9,914 nt of DNA from positions 1 to 9,914 of the forward strand of contig JAGOBN010000089.1 of NCBI GenBank assembly GCA_017999235.1, read 5' to 3'. Each line of letters begins with the position of its first letter. The stretch's first letter is position 1. Shown piece by piece: positions 1-7,393 of this stretch. The translations under genes and the position numbers were made by a program. The notes under the pieces were generated by a model, which ran no database searches, was not told the origin of the DNA, and worked only from the letters and a program-made list of their open reading frames with translations. This stretch comes from Anaerolineales bacterium (GTDB lineage: Bacteria > Chloroflexota > Anaerolineae > Anaerolineales > UBA6663).

Positions 1-1084
1 GCAACAAGTCGGTCACTTCATACTGCTGGAGGAGCGCGTCAGCGGCTTCCCGGAGCGTAGCTTCTTCCGGATAACGGCGATGACCGCGGCCGCGCTGATT
101 AAGCGCCAGTAAGGCCGTTTGCGCCTGAGCGAGGCGAGCGCGCAAGCTTTTTTCCTGGGCTTCGGCATAGCGCAGGGATTGCACTAACAGGCGCCGCTCG
201 GTCCAGGTCACGGGCGTTTCCCCGATGGTGGCCTGGAGCGTCTCGCGCCACTCAAAGCCCACGGCTAATTTCTCGCGCGGCTATCAGGCTCGCGCGGGGC
301 ATAAATGGCAGTCAACCGCTGCTGCTTCCGCTGACAGTTGGACCAGGCCCAGCGGCACGAGGTAGTAATCGCCACTGTGCTGAATGTAGGCCCGGGTGTC
401 CAAAGCGCCCATCTTACTTTGGCTTGGCCAAAGTATATCGCCGATATGCGTCAAACCACGCTCGGGCAAACAGGCTTGGGCCTGACGAATCGCGGGCACA
501 TACAATGGGTCATCGCTGCGGTGGCCCGGCACCACCTGCGTGACCAGCGGCAACCCCAGCGGATCCAGGGTTGTCAACATGACCTTGACTTGGGGCAGAT
601 CGGGCCGATGATCTTTGCTATGGCCAAATTGAAACATCCCCTCGGCCGTCACTTGGCCGTACCCACTGGCGCTCGTGCTATCAACCCGGTGGAAGCGTGG
701 GGTCAGGCCGTAGGTGCGCAACAGACTCGGTGTGCAGTCCTGCTCGAAGTTGGTCCTGCGGGTGTCGTCGCTGAGTAGGTCCAACAGAGGCGCCAAGTGG
801 TCGTCGCTGGTATCTTCTCGGCGGGTCGCCGAGGAGAGACAACTCGCCACCGTCCAACGGTGGGCTTCCCACCACGGTTCGAGCTGGTTCAGCCGATGAT
901 CACCTTCCGATAGGACGTAGGTCAACCATAACATACTCAGTTGCCCGGGCGTCAGGCCGGCCCAGTTGCCATGTGGCGTGAAATGCTTATCCACCAGGGT
1001 GTCCAACTGCATATGGCGCATCTGAGCGATCAGCAGAGGGATATCGTCAACGCGTTCTGAAATGACCGAGGTCTTCTTGGGCAT
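1..1084 (-). pseudogene. Broken IS1634-family (DUF4277-type) DDE transposase, C-terminus beyond window edge
   Basis: Transposase of an insertion sequence, reading leftwards from ATG 1084. The N-terminus (SERVDDIPLLIAQM, then HGNWAGLTPG and SEGDHRLN) and the core (RVDSTSASGYG with D135, FGHSKDHRPDLPQ, LPLVTQVVPGHRSDDPLY, IGD with D216, SKMGALDTRA, GDYYLVPL) are typical of IS1634-like transposases with a DUF4277 N-terminal domain. The frame stops at 284-286 (TGA then TAG), but homologous-looking sequence continues. The stretch QQRLTAIYAPREPDS is in the +1 frame at about 285-325. From about 280 to base 1 the original frame resumes as PREKLAVGFEWRETLQ, TWTERRLLVQSLRYAEAQEKSL and so on. The second switch fits one missing base near 281 (PDS-PREK). 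The first lies near 325-340, where some residues also seem lost. An 18-bp hairpin insertion follows D216. The gene is therefore probably non-functional. Assembly error is an alternative for the frameshifts. Neither terminal inverted repeat can be defined here. Confidence 0.85.
416..434. repeat. Perfect 8-bp hairpin inside the transposase active-site region
   Basis: ACTTTGGC-TTG-GCCAAAGT is a perfect inverted repeat with a 3-nt loop. In the transposase frame, 419-436 encodes the six residues ILWPSQ between IGD (D216) and SKMGALDTRA. From memory, family members read GDSKMAAL or GDCKMASL directly at this point, so these 18 bp look like an in-frame insertion that created the palindrome. Confidence 0.7.
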
Positions 1085-1317
1085 CCACCAATCGTAATCG
1101 ATTTGTGTTTTCCCATTTCCAGAATGAGCGAACCGTCAGTATATTCCTGTATAAACACGAGGCATGACTTCCCGTTGGCTGCGGCCAAAGCAACCTCGAG
1201 TTCAGGCCTTGGCTGTTCTGGAATGACCGCGAGCTTGAGCGTTCCGCCGCCTGAGCAGCGCGGCCGTTGAAGATCAGCGTCAGGCTGCCAATCATACGGT
1301 GTGCTTCACCGGCGCGT

Positions 1318-3636
1318 TTACGGCGCCCAGCCAAATACTTCTCCTTCAATCCCGGCCAACGCATACGGTTGGCAAGTGGCAAGGTTGATAAGCGCCGGCG
1401 CGGAGCGCGATGAGAACAGGTCCGTGTTGGTGACGCTCACCAGCAGCCAGCGGCCGTCCGGCGACCAAACGGGGCTGCTCACACCCCAGTGGGACAACTG
1501 AGCCAGCAAACGCCGCTCAACCCCGCCGGCCTCGGCCAGGTAGAGGCCGGCCCCCATCTGACCCGGTACGGGCTCGATAAACGCCAGTTGCCGGTCGTCC
1601 GGCGACAGCGCCGCCGAGATGCCTTTGCCGCCCAGGCGCCACGCGCTCTCCGTGATGGCCCCCGATGCCAGGTCCAGAATTCGCAACCGCTGACCCTCGG
1701 CGCCCGGCTGGGTGAAGTACAGGTGCGCCCCGTCGTGCGACCAGCCCAACAACTGCTCATACGCAGGATCGGTGGTCAGCCGGCGCAGGCCGCTGCCATC
1801 CGCGCCGATGACGTACAGGTTGAGATCGTCCACGCGCACGAAGGCCAGGCGCGTGCTATCGGGTGACCACCGAGGGCTGTAGTCGTTGGGCCGGGTGTTA
1901 GGGATCATGGTGTCGGCGCCGCCGGCCAGGTCCACCACATGCAGACCGTCCGTGCCGGCGTAGGCGGCGCGCTGGCCGTCCGGTGACAGCGCGGGCCAGA
2001 CGCCGGTGCCCAGCATCTTTTTGGCGTTGCTCTGCAAGTCAAAAATGAAGACACCATAGTTCTCGGGCGAGGGCGGCTGACCGTCTTCCACGATGCGGCC
2101 GTAGGCGATCAGGCGGCCGGCGGCCTCAGCCGGCAGCGGCCCTGGTTGCGCGAGCGCCTGCTGCAATTTCTCCAGGGTCAGACAGGCCTGCGGCACCGGG
2201 GTCGGCTCAACGCCGGTCTGCGTCTTGGCCGGCGGCGTCCAGGTGACGGACCAGGTGCCGGCCACGCGCGCCGTAGACGCGCTGAGCGTCAGCGGGCCGG
2301 CGATGACGCCGTCGCGCAGCGCATATGCCATGATCCGGCCGGCCCCATCGCTGGTTGAGCCGCCGCCGGCGCCCAGAGCAACGCCAAAGTCCAGGCCGTT
2401 CAACGCCGGGTCGGTGCGCAGCGTGAACTCAAAGCCGTGCAGGTCGCCCTGGCGAATGAAGCGGGCGGTCTGGATCTCGACCGTGTAGCCGAGCACGTCT
2501 ACGGTTTGGCTGACGGCCCAGGTCTGGCCGAACGCCGGCGCCGTGCCGGGGTCAAAGGTGAGGCGTACTGGGTCGCGCAGAGTCACGCCCACGCGGTCGG
2601 CCCGCAGAGTCACGGGGCCGGCGAAGATCTGGCCGTAGAGCTTGTACCCCCACTGATTGGGCGCGGGGTTATCGATGCCGAGATCGCCCAGGTAGGCTGG
2701 CTCGATGGGGATGACATGGCCGCCGGCATCCTGTGCGGCCGTGATCTGCGGGCTGAGGTCGGTCAGCCGCGGGTCCGTCCAGGCCGTGCGGCCGACCAGG
2801 ACGTAGCCATCGGACACCGGGATGGCCTGTTCCAGCGTCAGCTGCACGCCAAAGGCCGGCAGCGGTACGGCCGTCGCCGTTGTCAGGGCCGGCGTGTTCA
2901 CGGCGGATGGCGTAGCTGTCGCCGCGGCCGTGGCCGTGGCCACGGCCAGGTCAATGACCGGCGTGGGGAGCATGGTGGCCGGCCGGAAGTGCAGGGGCAG
3001 AGCCCAGTTCTCGGGGGCGGCGCCGGGAGCGGTATCCTGCAGGCACGGGATTTCCAGCACGGCCGTCTCTACGCCGGCCGGCACGGCTGCGTAAGTCAGG
3101 CGATGCTCATACCCCGCGCCCCAGCCCTGCCCCCCGCCGCCCGTGATATTCAAGACACCGCCGTCCGGCAGACGCAGGCGCGGCGACTCAAAGCAGGCCG
3201 GCGCGCCCTCGCTGCGCGGAAAAGCGGCCGGCGGGATGCCGTCCACGCGCAGGCCGAGCACCGTTTTTTCTGAATCCAGCACGGCTTGCAGGACGGAGAC
3301 CGTGATCCCGTCGCGGGTCAGAGTGCTCGGCTCAGTCAGTTCGCGCAGGGGCACCTGGGTGTCCACCAACCCCACGCCGGGCAGATAGCCCAGCCAGCGG
3401 CGCATGGCGGTCACGACCTGGCCGGGGCCGATCAGATAGAGGCCGGCGGCGGCCGCCAGCGCCGCCGTCAGCGCCCACTGCCAGACCAGGCGCCGCCGGG
3501 CCGGCCGCTTCATCTCAGCGGCGCGGCTGGCCAGTTGCCCGCGCAGGGCCTGGACGAAGGCGGGATCCGGCGCCGGCGCGGCTAGCGTCGTCCGCAATTG
3601 GGGTTCCAGTTCGGGGGGCAGAGGCTCGTCACTCAT
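1318..3636 (-). CDS. Single-pass membrane anti-sigma-like protein with C-terminal TolB/PD40 beta-propeller (772 aa)
   Basis: Probable regulator of the ECF sigma factor encoded directly upstream. Residues 1-50 are a short cytoplasmic-type segment (LRTTLAAPAPDPAFVQALRGQLASR) like the N-termini of many Chloroflexota anti-sigma proteins. It has no HxxxCxxC zinc motif. After a basic stretch (KRPARRR) comes one membrane helix (about 51-70). Residues 95-220 resemble DUF4179-type extracellular modules. An Ala/Thr/Pro-rich linker lies at about 229-258, then further beta-rich sequence. The C-terminus has five PD40/WD40-like repeats with W/L-S-P-D cores: 549 ALSPDG, 589 RWSPDS, 631 GWSHDG, 666 ALSPDD, 723 VWSPDG. 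This predicts an extracytoplasmic TolB-like propeller. The ATG lies inside the sigma gene's end (ATGAGTGA, 8-bp overlap), so translation is probably coupled. The anti-sigma role is inferred from the N-terminus, topology and position; the propeller's ligand is unknown. Confidence 0.85.
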   Translation of the reverse strand: MSDEPLPPELEPQLRTTLAAPAPDPAFVQALRGQLASRAAEMKRPARRRLVWQWALTAALAAAAGLYLIGPGQVVTAMRRWLGYLPGVGLVDTQVPLRELTEPSTLTRDGITVSVLQAVLDSEKTVLGLRVDGIPPAAFPRSEGAPACFESPRLRLPDGGVLNITGGGGQGWGAGYEHRLTYAAVPAGVETAVLEIPCLQDTAPGAAPENWALPLHFRPATMLPTPVIDLAVATATAAATATPSAVNTPALTTATAVPLPAFGVQLTLEQAIPVSDGYVLVGRTAWTDPRLTDLSPQITAAQDAGGHVIPIEPAYLGDLGIDNPAPNQWGYKLYGQIFAGPVTLRADRVGVTLRDPVRLTFDPGTAPAFGQTWAVSQTVDVLGYTVEIQTARFIRQGDLHGFEFTLRTDPALNGLDFGVALGAGGGSTSDGAGRIMAYALRDGVIAGPLTLSASTARVAGTWSVTWTPPAKTQTGVEPTPVPQACLTLEKLQQALAQPGPLPAEAAGRLIAYGRIVEDGQPPSPENYGVFIFDLQSNAKKMLGTGVWPALSPDGQRAAYAGTDGLHVVDLAGGADTMIPNTRPNDYSPRWSPDSTRLAFVRVDDLNLYVIGADGSGLRRLTTDPAYEQLLGWSHDGAHLYFTQPGAEGQRLRILDLASGAITESAWRLGGKGISAALSPDDRQLAFIEPVPGQMGAGLYLAEAGGVERRLLAQLSHWGVSSPVWSPDGRWLLVSVTNTDLFSSRSAPALINLATCQPYALAGIEGEVFGWAP

Positions 3637-4210
3637 GCTGCGGCTCCAATTGCGCGTGCAGTCGCGCCAACAGGCGGTAGACCGCCTTCTTTACGGCTGC
3701 CTCGCTCTGGCCGGTCACGGCCGCGATCTCACCAAACTTCAGGTCGGCGGCGTAGCGCAGGTGCAGGAGCTCGCGCTCATCAGCCGGCAGAGCGCGCATC
3801 AGGGCGCGCAGCGGCTCCAGCTCGCCGAGCGGGGCCTCGGCCGGCGCGGGCATGGCCTCGATCAGGTCCAGGCTGACCTGTGGCCGGCGGCGGCGGAAGA
3901 AATCCATAGCCTTGCTGCGCGCGATCTGGAAGAGCCAGGCGGCGAAGGCGCCCCGTTCGCGATAGCGCGGCAGAGCCTCCAGCGCGGTGAGGAACGTCTG
4001 GGCCGTCAGGTCTTGCGCGTCGGCGGGGGCGCCCACCCGGCTGAGATGGTAGCCATAGACGCGGCCGACGTACCGGTCATACAGGGCTGTGAAGGCGGCC
4101 GGGTCGCGCTGGGCGCGCGCGACCAGGGACGGCTCATCGCCAGCAGCGGGAGCGGGTGTGGCTTCAGGCATACTATGAGTTAAACGCGCCTCGGGGCCAA
4201 AACGGGACAA
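3629..4210 (-). CDS. ECF-type RNA polymerase sigma factor (sigma-70 regions 2 and 4)
   Basis: Alternative sigma factor that directs RNA polymerase to a specific promoter set. Region 2 spans about residues 40-109 (FTALYDRYVGRVYGYHLSRV, DAQDLTAQTFLTALEALPRY, FAAWLFQIARSKAMDFFRRRR), including the AxDLxQxxF-like DAQDLTAQTF and the -10-binding helix. Region 4 spans about 134-188 (LRALMRALPADERELLHLRYAADLKFGEIAAVTGQSEAAVKKAVYRLLARL), a standard helix-turn-helix. The length fits group 4 sigma factors. The start chosen is TTG at 4210, because AAAGGGG lies 7 nt upstream. The alternative ATG at 4171 (MPEATPAP, 180 aa) has no good Shine-Dalgarno sequence; the N-terminal 25 residues are not conserved-looking, so either is possible. 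The gene overlaps the downstream membrane regulator by 8 bp, the usual sigma/anti-sigma layout. The strong hairpin upstream isolates it from the toxin-antitoxin operon. Confidence 0.93.
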   Translation of the reverse strand: MSRFGPEARLTHSMPEATPAPAAGDEPSLVARAQRDPAAFTALYDRYVGRVYGYHLSRVGAPADAQDLTAQTFLTALEALPRYRERGAFAAWLFQIARSKAMDFFRRRRPQVSLDLIEAMPAPAEAPLGELEPLRALMRALPADERELLHLRYAADLKFGEIAAVTGQSEAAVKKAVYRLLARLHAQLEPQHE

Positions 4211-4231
4211 ATCGGTTCCCCTTTAAACGAG

Positions 4232-4257
4232 AGCCCCGGCCAGCGATGGCCGGGGCT
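4232..4257 (-). terminator. Strong 11-bp stem hairpin, likely terminator of the mntA-hepT operon
   Basis: AGCCCCGGCCA, loop GCGA, TGGCCGGGGCT: a perfect 11-bp GC-rich stem with a tetraloop. It begins 22 nt past the hepT-like stop codon (4279), reading leftwards, and ends about 20 nt before the sigma-factor start. On the minus strand it is followed by CTCGTTT, a weak U tract, and on the plus strand by none. It could also act in the sigma-gene leader. Confidence 0.6.
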
Positions 4258-4278
4258 AGTCGTTGTTGGCACCAGCGC

Positions 4279-4770
4279 TCACCTCGATTGAGCGTCATCT
4301 GAGTCTGCTTGAGCCAGCCAAGCCGCAAAACTCCGCAAGTCAGAGCAAACGGCCTCAAAAACGGCAGGCAGATTTCGAACCAAGGGCCCAATCTGAACGG
4401 GATCAAGCTCAAAAGCGTAGACGTTGCGGACAACATGCCGAAAACCACGATAACGATCCAGCCGGTCCCGAGTCGCGTCGCTGATCAATGCCGGCCGCAG
4501 CTGCGGCACCTCGGTCGCGGCTTTGCGGAGCAACTCTTGGTGCCAGGCCGCGCCCGTTGGCAGCGCCTCATCAATTTCAGACACGACCAGCTCAATGACC
4601 CGCTCCAAGCCGGTATAAAACGAATGCAGGTTCAAGGCCACGCCGTCGATGTAGCGGTTATCTCCTGATGCCTCGGATTGCTGCCAGATATCCTGGCAGC
4701 GACTCACGATACGCTCCAATTCTTGAAGCTCTTTGGTGATGCGAGCGCTCAATGCCCGGTAACCGGCCAT
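4279..4770 (-). CDS. hepT: HepT-like HEPN-domain protein, putative RNase toxin of a MntA/HepT pair
   Basis: All-helical protein of 163 residues resembling HepT-like HEPN toxins, which are metal-independent RNases neutralised when their MntA partner AMPylates the Tyr of an RX4HXY motif. The diagnostic stretch is residues 101-121, RDRLDRYRGFRHVVRNVYAFE, followed by LDP. In this subfamily the line RFRHxxRxxYxFELD is characteristic. The motif here reads R111-HVVR-N116-V-Y118, so the position normally held by catalytic His is Asn. Either the nuclease uses another residue (H112 is nearby) or the protein is weakened. The N-terminal helices include RYIDGVALNLHSFYTGLERVIELV, also typical of the group. 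The ATG overlaps the stop of the upstream nucleotidyltransferase as TAATG, giving translational coupling. Family is fairly certain from motif and partner; activity is not. Confidence 0.85.
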   Translation of the reverse strand: MAGYRALSARITKELQELERIVSRCQDIWQQSEASGDNRYIDGVALNLHSFYTGLERVIELVVSEIDEALPTGAAWHQELLRKAATEVPQLRPALISDATRDRLDRYRGFRHVVRNVYAFELDPVQIGPLVRNLPAVFEAVCSDLRSFAAWLAQADSDDAQSR

Positions 4771-5123
4771 TACAAATCAACCCCGTGGGACAAGGCCTCG
4801 GCGAGGAAAGGCTTGCACCGCTCAGCCTGGATCAGATCCACTTTGATCTCGCCGCCGACATCCAGTACCCGCGCGACCGCCTCGAAATAGTCTTCGGGTG
4901 GGATGCCCCAAACGCCGAGATCAACGTCGGACCAGGGATGAAACCGCTCCTCATCCACCAGAGAGCCCAACGCCACGACGCGTGTGGCATGGTACTTAGC
5001 CTTGAGCAACGCTGCGGCAGCACGCGCGACTTCCCAGGCTCTTTCGCGGCGAAGCCGTCGAGCCGCCTGGAAGCGCTGAGCGCGAGTACCAGCTGAATGA
5101 GAGAAAGCCGTTGCGTGGTCCAC
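4770..5123 (-). CDS. mntA: MntA-type minimal nucleotidyltransferase (antitoxin of HepT-like toxin)
   Basis: Minimal nucleotidyltransferase of DNA polymerase beta fold. Characterised relatives transfer AMP from ATP to a tyrosine of HepT and so silence it. With the GTG start used here, the motifs are G53-S54 (VVALGSLVDEERF), the metal-binding pair D66-V-D68 (WSDVDLGVWG), and a third acid D96 (GEIKVDLIQAERC), all in the expected order, so the catalytic site looks intact. A basic helix at the N-terminus (RAQRFQAARRLRRERAWEVA) precedes the fold. The start is uncertain: TTG 5132 abuts the only Shine-Dalgarno sequence (GAGG, 5136-5133), whereas TTG 5126 (6 nt spacing) and GTG 5123 (9 nt) are properly spaced; GTG was chosen. 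A TATACT box (5148-5143) lies just upstream, but its -35 is poor. The gene ends in the TAATG overlap with hepT. Confidence 0.87.
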   Translation of the reverse strand: MDHATAFSHSAGTRAQRFQAARRLRRERAWEVARAAAALLKAKYHATRVVALGSLVDEERFHPWSDVDLGVWGIPPEDYFEAVARVLDVGGEIKVDLIQAERCKPFLAEALSHGVDL

Positions 5124-5214
5124 CAAAGTCAACCTCAGAAAGAGTATACATCAGAGCCCTGCGGCATGTTTCCGGCCAAAGGACACGGGGGCTGAATAGG
5201 GCAGCTCTTGCCAA

Positions 5215-7098
5215 TCAAAGCTTGCTCTTCAGCCACTCGACCGCGCCGGGGGTGCGCCGCCAGTGGTTCAGGTAGCGGTGGGCATATTGGACGGCCTCAT
5301 CCTCATCGCCAAAACCATAATGGGGCGGCAGATTGACGGGGATACGCCGCCGGCCGGTCACATAGGCCGGCACATGTGGATTCTGCTTCAGCGCCGCCGC
5401 CAGCCGGCGGTTGGCCGTCTTCCCGGCCCCGTGCTGCTGGAACTCCAATAAGGCCCAGGTATACAGCCACTCCGCCATGCCATCGTCGTACTGCTTCAGC
5501 AGGGCCTTAGCCTCGGCGGAGCGGTTCATCTCCAGCAGCAAATTCAGCAGTTCGTAACGAAGCCCCTGATTGTCGCCCGGATTCAGCTCCAGCAAGGCCT
5601 GATAGTGCTGACGGGCTTCGTCCGGGTGTTGGAGTGACCAGAGGGTGAGCGCCAGGCCGGCCCGCGCCCGCATATACGGACGGGTCTCCAGCAAACCCCA
5701 GAAGTGGCCGCGGTTCTCTTCGAAATAGGCGGCGCCCAGCGCGCGCTCGCCGGCCGCGACTCCCTGACGATAGAACTCGAGCGCTCGCGCCAGCGTGTCG
5801 GTTTCTTCCTCGGCCAGCAGCACATAGGCGTCGGCGCAATCCGGTGAGGTAGTCAGGGCTTTGTGCGCCAGGGCGAGCCGCTTGGCCGGGTTGCTCTCTT
5901 CCCAGGCTTTGTACATCAGCTTCTGCGCCTTGCGCAGCTTCGGATCGGCCGGCTCCGCGGCGCCTAACTCCGACTCCATCTGGGACAGGGTCCCCTCCAG
6001 CATCCGCCGGTCGATCACGGGCGCGTCGTCGGTTTCTTCATCATCTGGCGCCTCCCACTCGGCGTCCACCGGCCGGCGCTCGAACGCGATCCGGCCGGCC
6101 GGATACCGCACGGCCACGGGTTGCCGGCGGCCCGCGATTGTGACGGTAATGGTCAACTCCTGGTTCAGATAGTCGCCCTGCGAGTCGGGCTTGAGCGGCA
6201 CCTGCGGGATGGCGCTCAGGGCTGCGATCAGATGCCGCAGTTCGGCGGCCGTGGGTCGGCGGACCGGCTCCGCGCCGGCCTGATAGACCATGGCCAGCGG
6301 ATAGGCCTGCGGCTCGGCCACATCCCAGCCGTGTTCCTGCTGGGCCTCATAGTCCGCTATTGGCAGCTGGCCGACGTCGCCGAGAAACAACACGACGTGG
6401 CCTTCCGGCACCATCAACTGCTCAATCGGTTCGCCTTTTCCCAGAAACAGGCGCTCGAAGCTGGCCCAGGATTTGTAGAGTGCCAGGCCATACTCGACGC
6501 CGCCGTTGCCCATCACCGACGCGACCCACTCTGGCCCGCCGGCCGCCGGGAAGCGGACCGCGAAGGCCTGGCCGTTGTTTAGGCGCACCCACGGGGCCGC
6601 CCGATAGAACGCCGCCGCCGCCGCGAACAATTCGCCGGCGAGCTGGGGTGTCACGCCCTGGAGCGACAACAGACCCGGAAACTCCGGCCGGCCGTGCAGA
6701 TGCTCTTCCAGCAGACGCACGACCGCTTCCAGTTCGGGCAGCGGCCGCACCTCCCAGGCGATCCCCACGCCGGCGAGTGTGTCCACCAGGCTCTCTGCCA
6801 GGGCCGGCTCGGCGAAAGCCACCTTGGCCGGCCGGCGCGGTTTGCCGGCGCCGGGCGCGGGCCTATTGATCGCGTCCGCCAGGACGCCTTCAATCTGCTC
6901 GACGGTGGGCGGCTCGGGGAACATTTCCTGGCCGAGCAGCAAATCCTGCTCCGGGTCCAGCACCAGCGCTAGGAACGGCCGGCTGGGCGGCGCGTCCTCG
7001 GGCGTGATCCAGACACGGAGCTGGGTGACGAGCAGCCCCCAGGTCTCGTTGGATTGGGGGCGTTCCGAAGGTTTCTGAGCTCGGCGTTTGGCAGGCAT
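5215..7098 (-). CDS. Large TPR protein with N-terminal DUF6930-like region (627 aa)
   Basis: Cytoplasmic protein without signal peptide or membrane helix. Residues about 20-320 form an alpha/beta region. It contains LALVLDPEQDLLLGQEMFPEPPT and LLSLQGVTPQLAGELFAAAAAFYRAAPW, then PEWVASVMGNGGVEYGLALYKSW. This resembles the DUF6930/DUF7309-type proteins seen in Chloroflexota and Cyanobacteria; the match is from memory. An acidic linker follows (WEAPDDEETDDAP, about 348-360). From about 388 to 580 there are TPR-like helices (KLMYKAWEESNPAKRLALAHKAL, DAYVLLAEEE, RARAGLALTLWSLQHPDEARQHYQALLELNPGD), and the end (LPPHYGFGDEDEAVQYAHRYLNHW) recalls bacterial ST7-like TPR proteins. The start is ATG 7098 because AGGAG sits 6 nt upstream; an in-frame TTG or ATG further up (7134) lacks this. 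Biochemical function is unknown; protein-protein scaffolding is a guess from the TPR repeats. The gap to mntA is about 90 bp, so co-transcription is possible. Confidence 0.85.
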   Translation of the reverse strand: MPAKRRAQKPSERPQSNETWGLLVTQLRVWITPEDAPPSRPFLALVLDPEQDLLLGQEMFPEPPTVEQIEGVLADAINRPAPGAGKPRRPAKVAFAEPALAESLVDTLAGVGIAWEVRPLPELEAVVRLLEEHLHGRPEFPGLLSLQGVTPQLAGELFAAAAAFYRAAPWVRLNNGQAFAVRFPAAGGPEWVASVMGNGGVEYGLALYKSWASFERLFLGKGEPIEQLMVPEGHVVLFLGDVGQLPIADYEAQQEHGWDVAEPQAYPLAMVYQAGAEPVRRPTAAELRHLIAALSAIPQVPLKPDSQGDYLNQELTITVTIAGRRQPVAVRYPAGRIAFERRPVDAEWEAPDDEETDDAPVIDRRMLEGTLSQMESELGAAEPADPKLRKAQKLMYKAWEESNPAKRLALAHKALTTSPDCADAYVLLAEEETDTLARALEFYRQGVAAGERALGAAYFEENRGHFWGLLETRPYMRARAGLALTLWSLQHPDEARQHYQALLELNPGDNQGLRYELLNLLLEMNRSAEAKALLKQYDDGMAEWLYTWALLEFQQHGAGKTANRRLAAALKQNPHVPAYVTGRRRIPVNLPPHYGFGDEDEAVQYAHRYLNHWRRTPGAVEWLKSKL

Positions 7099-7104
7099 CA
7101 CGTA

Positions 7105-7109
7105 CTCCT
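7105..7109 (-). promoter_or_regulatory. Ribosome binding site deciding the start of the TPR gene
   Basis: AGGAG on the minus strand, 6 nt before ATG 7098. It favours this start over the upstream in-frame candidate at 7134. Confidence 0.7.
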
Positions 7110-7197
7110 GGATGAAGTTGATCCGCCGATACAAGGTCTAGGATATGGCCGGCCAGAAACGGCGGCGCGCGTTCTTGTGGGTTCTGGACAGAGTCGC

Positions 7198-7203
7198 ATT
7201 ATA
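7198..7203 (-). promoter_or_regulatory. Candidate -10 box (TATAAT) for the TPR gene
   Basis: The minus strand reads CTCTATAATGCG, a perfect sigma-70-type -10 hexamer in otherwise GC-rich DNA, about 100 nt upstream of ATG 7098. No convincing -35 hexamer lies 16-18 nt further upstream (CCAGCC at 17 nt), so the promoter assignment is tentative. Confidence 0.35.
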
Positions 7204-7367
7204 GAGACCTTGGGTAAAGGGGCTGGTCTTCGCACCCACAGATAAGGTGCGCCAGGCCATGGTCGCTCGGTTATTTGGAGATGGAGCGCGGCATTCATCA
7301 TACATACGGGTTTGGAATAACTGCCATGAGCCGCAACCCGTCCAGACGTTACAATCCTGTGTTGTGA

Positions 7368-7393
7368 TAAAATATCTTTATAACGATATTTTA
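7368..7393. promoter_or_regulatory. Palindromic operator (9-bp inverted repeat) overlapping a probable promoter
   Basis: TAAAATATC (7368-7376), an 8-nt spacer, and GATATTTTA (7385-7393) form a perfect 9-bp inverted repeat. It lies in an AT-rich island 16 nt before ATG 7410. A -35-like TTGTGA (7362-7367) and -10-like GATATT (7385-7390, 17-nt spacer) would place the repeat across the promoter, where a bound dimer would block transcription. The obvious candidate regulator is the winged-helix product of the first gene, as in AbiE-type autoregulation; this is inference. Confidence 0.5.

Noticed and set aside
338..778. Plus-strand open frame of 146 codons
   Set aside because: It lies antisense to the transposase, whose protein motifs are clear; the plus-strand product has no recognisable motif.
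2931..2948. Perfect 18-bp palindrome TGGCCGTGGCCACGGCCA
   Set aside because: It lies inside the Ala/Thr/Val-rich linker codons (GCC, ACG, GTG) of the propeller gene, so low-complexity coding explains it.
2437..3273. Plus-strand open frame of 278 codons
   Set aside because: It is antisense to the propeller gene in GC-rich DNA; its composition is Arg/Gly-rich with no domain pattern.
6360..6869. Plus-strand open frame of 169 codons
   Set aside because: It is antisense to the TPR gene and reads as Arg/Pro-rich shadow sequence.
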